This document shows positions 8,448 to 15,378 of a DNA stretch of 42,052 bases, piece by piece (within the stretch, counting starts at the first letter, position 1; every line of letters starts with the position of its first letter). The notes below the pieces were generated by a model. The model searched no databases and was not told the DNA's origin. It worked only from the letters and a program-made list of their open reading frames with translations. Origin of the DNA: an uncultured Bacteroidales bacterium (lineage in GTDB: Bacteria > Bacteroidota > Bacteroidia > Bacteroidales > Bacteroidaceae); contig CACZSQ010000102.1 in NCBI GenBank assembly GCA_902783885.1, forward strand, positions 1 to 42,052, read 5' to 3'. The translations under genes and the position numbers were made by a program.

Positions 8448-9824
8448 ATGAAGCAAAAAGATAGCAGACAGCCACAAGTAACTGCTCCCTCCCTAACAGG
8501 GAGGGCGGGGGGAGAGTCTTCTGTTGGGCTCGAGTCTTCCATTGATTTGCTTACCCTGGGCTGTTCCAAGAACCTGGTCGATAGCGAGCGACTGATGGCG
8601 CAGCTGCGCCAGGCCGGATTCCGCGTGCAACATGATCCCGAGGTCGCGGAGGGGGACATCTGTGTGGTGAACACCTGCGGCTTCATCGGCGATGCCAAGG
8701 AAGAGAGCATCAACGTGATTCTGGAACAGGGACAACGCAAGGTGGATGGGAACTTGAAGAAGCTCTATGTAATGGGCTGTCTGTCACAACGCTATCTGAA
8801 AGAATTGCAGGACGAAATACCCGAGGTGGACGGCTGGTACGGCAAGTTCGACTGGCCAAGACTGCTCGAGGACCTCGGTCGGAAATGGGACGATAAGCTG
8901 GTGCCCGGCCGCACGATAACAACTCCCTCGCACTACGCTTACGTCAAGATCTCCGAGGGCTGCAACCGCCACTGTTCCTACTGTGCCATCCCCCTCATCA
9001 CGGGCGCACATGTCAGCCGCCCGATGGAGGAAATCCTGGAGGAGGTGCGCCAGTTGGTGGCCATCGGCGTGAAGGAGTTCAACGTGATTGCGCAGGAACT
9101 GACGTTCTATGGCGTGGACCTCTACCACCGCCGCGCGATAGCTGAGCTCATCGACCGCATGGCCGACATCGAGGGCGTGGAGTGGATTCGCCTCCACTAC
9201 GGCTATCCGGCAGACTTCCCCTGGGAGCTGCTGCCCGTCATGAACCGGCACAGCAACATCTGCCGCTACCTGGACATCGCACTACAGCACATCAGCGACA
9301 CGGTGCTCACGGCCATGCGCCGCCATATCACGAAGGAGGAAACTTATGCCTTTGTGGAACGCCTGCGAAAGGAGGTGCCCGGCATTCATCTGCGCACGAC
9401 GCTGATGGTGGGGCACCCGGGCGAGACAGAGGATGCTTTTGAGGAGCTGCTCGCCTTCACGCGGTGGGCCCGCTTCGAGCGCATGGGCGCCTTCGCCTAC
9501 AGCGAGGAGGAGGGAACTTACAGTGCAGAGGCTTACGCCGACGACATCCCCGACGAGGTGAAGCAGGCGCGCCTGTCGAAACTGATGCGGGTGCAGCAGC
9601 GCATCTCCTCGGAAGTTCAGGAGGCCAAGGTGGGCACCGTGCAGCGCGTCATCATTGACCGCACAGAAGGAGACTACTATGTGGGGCGCACGCAGTACGA
9701 CTCGCCCGAGGTGGACCCGGAGGTGCTCCTGCACACCGGCAGCAACACGCTGGAAGTAGGGCGCTTCTACGATGTGAGGATTGACAGCGCCGACGATTTC
9801 GACCTCTATGGAACAGCACTTTAA
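8448..9824 (+). CDS. rimO: Ribosomal protein S12 methylthiotransferase RimO
   Basis: This 458-residue radical-SAM enzyme adds a methylthio group to an aspartate of ribosomal protein S12. The order is the UPF0004 domain with cysteines in LGCSKNLVDSE, NTCGFIGDAKEES and MGCLSQRY; the radical-SAM cluster motif CNRHCSYC; and a C-terminal TRAM domain (from about VQRVIIDRTEGDYYVGR). The N-terminus is about 30 residues longer than homologues, which start close to IDLLTLGCSKN. The extra part includes TAPSLTGRAGGES, translated from a REP-like element. No other ATG, GTG or TTG precedes the conserved core usefully, so the ATG at 8448 is kept. An HU gene follows 30 bases later. Confidence 0.96.
   Translation: MKQKDSRQPQVTAPSLTGRAGGESSVGLESSIDLLTLGCSKNLVDSERLMAQLRQAGFRVQHDPEVAEGDICVVNTCGFIGDAKEESINVILEQGQRKVDGNLKKLYVMGCLSQRYLKELQDEIPEVDGWYGKFDWPRLLEDLGRKWDDKLVPGRTITTPSHYAYVKISEGCNRHCSYCAIPLITGAHVSRPMEEILEEVRQLVAIGVKEFNVIAQELTFYGVDLYHRRAIAELIDRMADIEGVEWIRLHYGYPADFPWELLPVMNRHSNICRYLDIALQHISDTVLTAMRRHITKEETYAFVERLRKEVPGIHLRTTLMVGHPGETEDAFEELLAFTRWARFERMGAFAYSEEEGTYSAEAYADDIPDEVKQARLSKLMRVQQRISSEVQEAKVGTVQRVIIDRTEGDYYVGRTQYDSPEVDPEVLLHTGSNTLEVGRFYDVRIDSADDFDLYGTAL
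8478..8520 (+). repeat. REP-like element, copy 2 (inside rimO)
   Basis: This 43-base element contains the hairpin CTCCCT-loop-AGGGAG and a GGCGGGGGGAG tail. It is in-frame within the rimO N-terminus, where it encodes APSLTGRAGGE. It is the inverted partner of 8347-8389 and is related to the copies in batD and batE. Confidence 0.85.
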
Positions 9825-9854
9825 CCAAAAAGAAATATACAAATACGGTAATCT

Positions 9855-10142
9855 ATGAATAACAAAGAGTTTATCTCAGCGTTGGCACAACAAGAGGGGC
9901 TCACGGCACGCGACACACAGATGCTGGTGAACCACCTTGTGGCTGAGCTGACCAGCCAGTTCGAGAGCGGCAATATCCTGACCGTGCAGAACTTTGGCCA
10001 GTTTGAAGTGAAGAAGAAGCTGGAGCGCGTGGTGGTGAACCCCTCATCGGGCCAGCGGATGCTTGTGCCGCCAAAATTGGTGCTCGGATTCAAAACCTCA
10101 GCTCAGTTGAAGAGCCGTCTGCAGAAAGGAGGTGAGGCATGA
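9855..10142 (+). CDS. HU/IHF-family DNA-binding protein
   Basis: A 95-residue protein of the HU/IHF fold, expected to dimerise and bend DNA in the nucleoid. Visible are the N-terminal helices (NNKEFISALAQQEGLTARDTQMLVNHLVAELTSQ), the beta-arm segment LTVQNFGQFEVKKKLERVVVNPSSGQRMLVP, and the C-terminal helix. NPSSGQRM corresponds to the usual NPxTG arm tip. The length matches the family (90-100). Its stop overlaps the start of the next gene, a larger HU-like protein, by four bases (ATGA), so the two are coupled and might form a heterodimer, which is inference. rimO ends 30 bases upstream, so transcription may continue from there. Confidence 0.92.
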   Translation: MNNKEFISALAQQEGLTARDTQMLVNHLVAELTSQFESGNILTVQNFGQFEVKKKLERVVVNPSSGQRMLVPPKLVLGFKTSAQLKSRLQKGGEA

Positions 10143-11296
10143 GCGAACAGAAACTGACTCCCGTTGACATCGCCAGCGGCCTCTCCCGCCGTGCGAGTGT
10201 CCCCTTGCGCTATTCCGAAGATTTCGTGCGCTCCTTCTTCAGAGCTATTGAAGAGGGACTTGTTCATGATAATGTGGTCAAAGTGAAGGGCTTTGGCACG
10301 TTCAAGACTGTGAGCGTTGATCCGCGTGAGAGCATCGATGTGAACACTGGTGCCCGCATAGAGATTGCGGGGCACGCGAAGGTGAGCTTCACGCCCGATG
10401 CTGCCCTGCGCGATGCTGTCAACAAACCCTTCCTGGAGTTTGAGACGGTCATCCTGGACGAGGCTACCGACACGGCTGCCATGGAGTCGCTCGATGAGAT
10501 TCCCGTAGCTGTCGTTGCCGAGCCCGTAGCCGAGAAGCCCGCAGCCGAGAAGCCCGTAGCCGAGAAGCCCGCAGCCGAGAAGCCTGCAGCCGAGCCTGCT
10601 CCCGTGAAGGCCGTAGCCGAGCCTGCAGCCGAGATACCCGCAGTCGAGAAACCCGTAGCCGAGAAGCCCGTAGCCGAGAAGCCCGTAGCCGAGAAGCCCG
10701 TAGTCGAGAAACCCGTAGCCGAAAAGCCCGCTGCCGAGCCTGCTCCCGCAAAGCCTGCCGAGAAGAAGACCGCAGCAGCCCTGGTAGCAGACAAGCCTGC
10801 CGCCACGACAAGCACGACTGCTCCCGTGGCCGAGAAGAAGACCGCAGGCGCCCAATCCGGAAAGAGCACCGCCCACGCGCTCTGCTATATCCTCACAGCC
10901 CTGCTCTTCATGCTCATCGGCTATATCATTGCCTACTACTGGCGCCCCGTGGAATTGCCCGACTTCAGCGTGAAAGAGAGTCAGGAGCAGGTAATTCCCG
11001 CCGAAGAGGAGCCGGAACCCGAGACACCGGCCGTGGAAGCACAGCCCGCGAAGCCCGCCATCCCCGCCGAGACCCGCGACTATCCGCAGGTGGAAGGCGG
11101 CGAGTACTGGATTGTTGGCGTTGAGGGTACAGAGGTGATGAGGCCCGGCAAGACATTGCTGAACTTCTCCCTGCAGTACTATAAGAGCAAGGACTTCGTG
11201 AACTATATCTGCACGATGAACGATATCAAGAATCCTGATATCGTGCCCCTTGACATGGAACTGAAGATGCCCAAACTGCTAAAGAAAGAGCAATAA
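10139..11296 (+). CDS. Membrane-anchored HU-like protein with LysM-like C-terminal domain
   Basis: A 385-residue protein with an unusual order. Residues 1-98 form a complete HU-type domain (VKVKGFGTFKTVSVDPRES, VNTGARIEIAGHAKVSF). Residues 124-232 are a linker of repeated AEKP(V/A) units. A single membrane helix lies at about 246-268 (LCYILTALLFMLIGYIIAYYW), an acidic proline-rich spacer follows, and residues 322-380 resemble LysM (GKTLLNFSLQYYKSKDF, NDIKNPDIVP, LKMPKL). With the HU part in the cytosol the C-terminus would face the periplasm, where LysM domains bind peptidoglycan. A chromosome-to-wall tether is therefore possible, but this is inference. It is coupled to the small HU gene upstream, and moxR follows after 33 bases. 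Confidence 0.85.
   Translation: MSEQKLTPVDIASGLSRRASVPLRYSEDFVRSFFRAIEEGLVHDNVVKVKGFGTFKTVSVDPRESIDVNTGARIEIAGHAKVSFTPDAALRDAVNKPFLEFETVILDEATDTAAMESLDEIPVAVVAEPVAEKPAAEKPVAEKPAAEKPAAEPAPVKAVAEPAAEIPAVEKPVAEKPVAEKPVAEKPVVEKPVAEKPAAEPAPAKPAEKKTAAALVADKPAATTSTTAPVAEKKTAGAQSGKSTAHALCYILTALLFMLIGYIIAYYWRPVELPDFSVKESQEQVIPAEEEPEPETPAVEAQPAKPAIPAETRDYPQVEGGEYWIVGVEGTEVMRPGKTLLNFSLQYYKSKDFVNYICTMNDIKNPDIVPLDMELKMPKLLKKEQ
10520..10753 (+). repeat. 15-bp coding repeat (AEKPV/AEKPA) in the HU-LysM linker
   Basis: About a dozen near-identical 15-base units of the type GCCGAGAAGCCCGTA, some degenerate, encode the AEKPV or AEKPA pentapeptide. Length variation between strains is expected because each unit keeps frame. 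The open frames on the opposite strand with GFSAT repeats are shadows of this array. Confidence 0.85.
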
Positions 11297-11329
11297 CAAG
11301 AATAGTAACCAAATAAATCAATAGAAGCA

Positions 11330-12325
11330 ATGGCAGAATCCATTGATATTCGCGCATTAAACGAACTTATCGAGCGCCAAAGCGCTTTCGTCACAAACCT
11401 GATGACGGGTATGGACCAGACGATTGTCGGCCAGCGTCATCTCGTAGAATCCCTGTTGATTGGCCTGCTCTCTGACGGCCACGTCCTTCTCGAAGGTGTG
11501 CCGGGCTTGGCCAAAACCCTCGCCATCAAAACCCTGGCTCAGCTGATTGACGCCAAGTTTAGCCGTATTCAGTTCACGCCCGACCTGTTGCCGGCCGATG
11601 TCACCGGAACCATGATCTATTCCCAGAAGGACGAGAAATTCATGGTGGAGCAGGGCCCCGTGTTCGCCAACTTTGTGCTGGCCGATGAGATCAACCGTGC
11701 CCCCGCCAAGGTGCAGAGTGCACTGCTCGAGGCAATGCAGGAGCGCGAGGTCACCATCGGCAAGCAGACCTTCCAGCTGCCGTCGCCCTTCCTCGTGCTG
11801 GCAACACAGAACCCCATCGAACAGGAGGGCACGTATCCACTGCCCGAAGCGCAGGTGGACCGCTTCATGCTGAAGGTGGTTATCGACTACCCGAAGCTCG
11901 ACGAGGAAATGAAGATTATCCGCCAGAACATCGGCGGCGAGAAAGTGGCCGTGCGCCCCGTGCTCTCCACGAAGGAGATTGTGGAGGCCCGCGAGGTGGT
12001 GCGTCAGGTCTATCTCGACGAGAAGATTGAGCGCTACATCGCCGACATCGTCTTCGCCACGCGCTATCCCGAGAAGTATGACCTGAAGGATATCAAGGAC
12101 TATATCGAGTTCGGCGGCTCACCCCGCGCCAGCATCAATCTGGCACTGGCAGCACGCGCCTACGCCTTCATCAAACGTCGCGGCTACGTCATCCCAGAGG
12201 ATGTGCGCGCTGTGGCCCACGATGTGCTGCGCCACCGCATCGGGCTCACCTACGAGGCCGAGGCCAACAATATCTCGAGCGAGGAAATCATCTCCAAGAT
12301 TCTCAACAAGGTGGAAGTGCCTTGA
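11330..12325 (+). CDS. MoxR-type AAA+ ATPase of the Bat operon
   Basis: A 331-residue cytosolic AAA+ ATPase of the MoxR subfamily, thought to act as a chaperone working with von Willebrand A (VWA) proteins. Visible are Walker A EGVPGLAKTLAIKTL, Walker B FVLADEINRAPAKVQSALLEAMQE, the sensor region ATQNPIEQEGTYPLPEAQVDRF typical of MoxR, and the C-terminal lid with GGSPRASINLALAARAYAF. Length is normal. The gene is followed 32 bases later by a DUF58 protein and then by Bat genes, the classic Bacteroidota order. It probably acts on the VWA proteins BatA and BatB or on the DUF58 protein, by analogy with characterised MoxR-VWA pairs. Confidence 0.95.
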   Translation: MAESIDIRALNELIERQSAFVTNLMTGMDQTIVGQRHLVESLLIGLLSDGHVLLEGVPGLAKTLAIKTLAQLIDAKFSRIQFTPDLLPADVTGTMIYSQKDEKFMVEQGPVFANFVLADEINRAPAKVQSALLEAMQEREVTIGKQTFQLPSPFLVLATQNPIEQEGTYPLPEAQVDRFMLKVVIDYPKLDEEMKIIRQNIGGEKVAVRPVLSTKEIVEAREVVRQVYLDEKIERYIADIVFATRYPEKYDLKDIKDYIEFGGSPRASINLALAARAYAFIKRRGYVIPEDVRAVAHDVLRHRIGLTYEAEANNISSEEIISKILNKVEVP

Positions 12326-12357
12326 TGGCCGTTTAACGTTTAGCGTTTCACGTTTCA

Positions 12358-13227
12358 ATGGAAACATCTGAGATTCTTAAGCGTGTCCGGCAGATAGAAA
12401 TCAAAACCCGAGGGCTCTCCAGCAATATCTTTGCGGGAGAGTACCACTCGGCGTTCAAAGGGCGTGGCATGGCCTTCAGCGAGGTGCGAGAGTACCAGTA
12501 CGGCGACGACATACGCGACATTGAATGGAACGTCACGGCCCGCTTCAACAAACCTTATATCAAGGTTTTCGAGGAGGAACGCGAGCTGACGGTGATGCTT
12601 CTGGTGGACGTCAGCGGTAGTCTGGATTTCGGCAGCGCCGTGCAGACTAAACGGGACATGGTCACTGAGATTGCCGCCACGTTGGCCTTCAGCGCCATTC
12701 AGAACAACGACAAGATCGGGGTCATCTTCTTCTCGGATCATATCGAGAAGTTTATCCCGCCCAAGAAGGGCCGCAAGCACATCCTCTACATCATACGCGA
12801 ACTGCTGGATTTCAAGCCCGAGAGCCAGCGGACGGATATCCGCCAGGCGGTGGAATATCTGACGCAGGTTATCAAGCGCCGCTGCACATGCTTTGTGCTC
12901 AGCGACTTCATTGACGAGCGCGACTTCCGCCAGGCGCTGACAATCGCCAACCGCAAGCACGATGTCGTGGCCATTCAGGTGTATGATCGCCGCATTGCTG
13001 AGTTGCCGAATGTGGGGCTGATGCGCGTGCAGGATGCTGAGACGGGCCATCTGCAGTGGGTCGATACGAGCAGCAGCGCTGTGCGCAAGGCTCACAGCCA
13101 GTGGTGGAACCAGCAGATGAATCATCTCAACGACACGTTTACCCGAAGCAATGTCGATTACGTGAGCGTCCGCACGGACCAGGATTATGTGGTCGCCCTG
13201 CGCAACCTGTTTGCACAGAGAACATAA
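12358..13227 (+). CDS. DUF58 domain-containing protein (VWA-like)
   Basis: A 289-residue DUF58 protein, the standard partner of MoxR ATPases. Seen are the family segment FAGEYHSAFKGRGMAFSEVREYQYGDDIRDIEWNVTAR (split over residues 22-60), then a VWA-like core with the metal-site motif LLVDVSGSLDFG at about 80-91 (DxSxS), and KIGVIFFS. No transmembrane helix is evident, so it is probably cytosolic, perhaps membrane-associated. It lies between moxR and a membrane protein of the Bat operon with small gaps. The biochemical role is not established. The conserved neighbourhood supports a complex with MoxR. Confidence 0.92.
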   Translation: METSEILKRVRQIEIKTRGLSSNIFAGEYHSAFKGRGMAFSEVREYQYGDDIRDIEWNVTARFNKPYIKVFEEERELTVMLLVDVSGSLDFGSAVQTKRDMVTEIAATLAFSAIQNNDKIGVIFFSDHIEKFIPPKKGRKHILYIIRELLDFKPESQRTDIRQAVEYLTQVIKRRCTCFVLSDFIDERDFRQALTIANRKHDVVAIQVYDRRIAELPNVGLMRVQDAETGHLQWVDTSSSAVRKAHSQWWNQQMNHLNDTFTRSNVDYVSVRTDQDYVVALRNLFAQRT

Positions 13228-13243
13228 ACGACTCGTTTGTTTT

Positions 13244-14341
13244 ATGAAAAGATTATTTGAGAATACAATCATAGGAGCGTTGCTTTTCATCTTGCTCGGC
13301 CTGTTCCCGTTGTCAGCCCTTGCACAAGTCGTCTTCGAGGCCCGTCTGGACACGATGGTGATGCTCGTGGGCGAGCAGCGAGAGCTGACGCTGGACGTCA
13401 CCTGCGGTGCCAAGCAGAAGCTGAAGATGCCCGACTTCCGTCCGGAACAGCCTCTGGCGGACGAGGTGGAAATCGTGGAGCTCTTAGCCACGGATACGAC
13501 GTTCCTGGACGAGGGAAACCGAATGCAAGTCCTGCAGCGATACACCATCACGGCATGGGATTCTGCCTTCGTGCTCCTGCCACCATTCTCGGTTGAAGTG
13601 GATGGTAAAGCGTATAAGTCTAAAGAGTTGGCTTTGAAAGTGCTAACGCTTGACGTGGACACGGTTCACACTGACCAGTTCTTCCCGAATAAGGACATCC
13701 AGAACAATCCTTTTTCGTGGGACGACTGGAAGCCTGTTCTGTGGTTCTTAGGCATTAATCAGCTGTTGGCTCTGATTCTGCTGTGGCTCTATAGTCATTG
13801 GCGCCAGAACAAGCCGCTGATACAAATCATACGACGCAAGCGTAAGTTGCCCCCTCACCAGGTGGCAATGAATGAGATTGAGCGTATCAAGGGCGAGCGC
13901 AAATGGGCCGAGGAGGACAGCAAGGAATACTATACCCAACTCACCGACACCCTGCGCAATTATATTCACGAGCGCTACGGCTTCAACGCGATGGAGATGA
14001 CTTCATCGGAAATCATTGAGCGGCTGCTGCAGGAACAGGACGAGACGGCGCTTGCCGAACTCCGCCAGCTGTTCCAGACCGCTGACCTCGTGAAGTTTGC
14101 CAAATATACGACGATGATCAACGAGAACGATGCGAACCTCGTCAGTGCCATAGATTTCATTAACCAGACGAAAGTGGAGGTGGACCCCAACCTGCCCGAG
14201 GAAGAGGTCATCATCCCCGAAGAGGTGAAGCAGATTCAGGCACGCTCGCTTACCGTGAAGATTGTCATGGGCGTGATGGCTGTCGTCGCGTTGGTGGCCA
14301 TCGGCTATGCTCTCTATCTCGCTGTTGACTTAATCCGATAA
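13244..14341 (+). CDS. Bat operon membrane protein (BatD/DUF4381-like)
   Basis: A 365-residue protein found at this position in Bacteroidota Bat operons. It has a signal peptide (ending about PLSALAQ, residue 28), a periplasmic beta-rich domain to about 165, a membrane helix at about 175-195 (VLWFLGINQLLALILLWLY), a cytoplasmic helical region (KLPPHQVAMNEIERIKGERKW, DTLRNYIHERYGFNAMEMTSSE) resembling DUF4381, and a second membrane helix at the C-terminus. The start was moved to the ATG at 13244, which gives a clean signal peptide; the longer frame overlaps the DUF58 gene. The exact role is unknown. It probably links the cytosolic MoxR/DUF58 pair to the BatA/B complex. batA starts four bases after its stop. 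Confidence 0.8.
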   Translation: MKRLFENTIIGALLFILLGLFPLSALAQVVFEARLDTMVMLVGEQRELTLDVTCGAKQKLKMPDFRPEQPLADEVEIVELLATDTTFLDEGNRMQVLQRYTITAWDSAFVLLPPFSVEVDGKAYKSKELALKVLTLDVDTVHTDQFFPNKDIQNNPFSWDDWKPVLWFLGINQLLALILLWLYSHWRQNKPLIQIIRRKRKLPPHQVAMNEIERIKGERKWAEEDSKEYYTQLTDTLRNYIHERYGFNAMEMTSSEIIERLLQEQDETALAELRQLFQTADLVKFAKYTTMINENDANLVSAIDFINQTKVEVDPNLPEEEVIIPEEVKQIQARSLTVKIVMGVMAVVALVAIGYALYLAVDLIR

Positions 14342-14345
14342 TAAT

Positions 14346-15344
14346 ATGCAATTAGCCAATCCATATTTCCTGCTCCTGCTCCTGCTGCTGATACCCTATG
14401 TGCTTTGGTATCTCTTGCGCAGTCAGGATAGCGAGCCGAGGCTGCAGGTGTCCTCGACGCTGGCATTTCGCCATGCGCCCACCACGTGGAAACTGTGGCT
14501 CATTCATGTGCCTTTCCTGTTGCGCTGCCTGGCCTACGTGATGATTGTCATCGTGCTCTGCCGTCCGCAGACCAGCAACTCGTGGAGCGACCGTACTGTC
14601 GAGGGCATTGATATTATGCTGTGTATGGATATCTCCACCTCGATGCTGGCCGAAGACCTGCGCCCCAACCGCATCGAGGCTGCCAAGAAAGTAGCATCGG
14701 AGTTCATATCAGGGCGACCCAACGACAACATCGGTTTGACGATATTCTCGGGCGAGAGTTTCACGCAATGCCCCATGACCACCGATCATGCCGTGCTGCT
14801 GAACCTGTTCAACAATGTAAGTTGTGCCATGGTGCAGCGCGGCATCATGGAGGACGGCACAGCCATCGGTATGGGACTGGCCAATGCCATCTCCCGCCTT
14901 AAGGACTCGAAGGCCAAGTCGAAAGTCATCATCCTGCTGACCGATGGCTCCAACAATGCGGGTGACATCAGTCCGCTCACTGCGGCAGAGATTGCAAAGA
15001 GTTTCGGCATCCGCGTCTATACCATTGGCGTCGGCACAAATGGGCAGGCCCGCTATCCCATGACGGTGGCAGGCCACGTTCAGTATGTCAACATCCCCGT
15101 GGAAATCGATACGAAGACGCTGGCCTCCATAGCCGGAACCACGAATGGTGAGTTCTACCGTGCCACCGACAACAGCAAGCTACGCGAGGTGTATCAGGAA
15201 ATCGACAAGCTGGAGAAAACGAAGATGAATGTGAAGGAGTACAGCAAGCGCTACGAGGCATTCCTGCCCTTTGCCTTGGCCGCCTGTCTGCTCCTGCTCG
15301 TAGAGCTCCTGCTGCGCGAAACCATCCTGAAAAAACTGCCCTAA
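14346..15344 (+). CDS. batA: BatA, von Willebrand factor A-domain membrane protein
   Basis: A 332-residue inner-membrane protein with a VWA domain. Two N-terminal hydrophobic segments (FLLLLLLLIPYVLWYLL and FLLRCLAYVMIVIVLC) precede the VWA domain (about residues 85-270), which carries the metal-ion site CMDISTSMLAEDL, TIFSGESF, and the TDGSNNAG loop. A final membrane helix (FALAACLLLLVELLL) lies near the C-terminus. BatA is one of the Bacteroides aerotolerance proteins; in B. fragilis mutation of this operon affects aerotolerance, but the biochemical activity is unsettled. It probably pairs with the following BatB VWA protein. Length and topology are typical. Confidence 0.93.
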   Translation: MQLANPYFLLLLLLLIPYVLWYLLRSQDSEPRLQVSSTLAFRHAPTTWKLWLIHVPFLLRCLAYVMIVIVLCRPQTSNSWSDRTVEGIDIMLCMDISTSMLAEDLRPNRIEAAKKVASEFISGRPNDNIGLTIFSGESFTQCPMTTDHAVLLNLFNNVSCAMVQRGIMEDGTAIGMGLANAISRLKDSKAKSKVIILLTDGSNNAGDISPLTAAEIAKSFGIRVYTIGVGTNGQARYPMTVAGHVQYVNIPVEIDTKTLASIAGTTNGEFYRATDNSKLREVYQEIDKLEKTKMNVKEYSKRYEAFLPFALAACLLLLVELLLRETILKKLP

Positions 15345-15378
15345 ATAATCATTGTTCATTCTTCATTAACATACTGCT

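Noticed and set aside
7403-8740. 445-residue minus frame across ftsY and rimO
   Set aside because: It spans two clear plus-strand genes and both REP-like elements. The product has no recognisable domain.
10103-10876. Minus-strand frames with GYGLLGYG or GFSATGFS repeats
   Set aside because: They are antisense translations of the AEKPV coding repeat. Repeats in one frame always give apparent repeats in others.
12355-13662. 435-residue minus frame across the DUF58 and BatX-like genes
   Set aside because: It is antisense to two genes with family motifs and crosses their junction.
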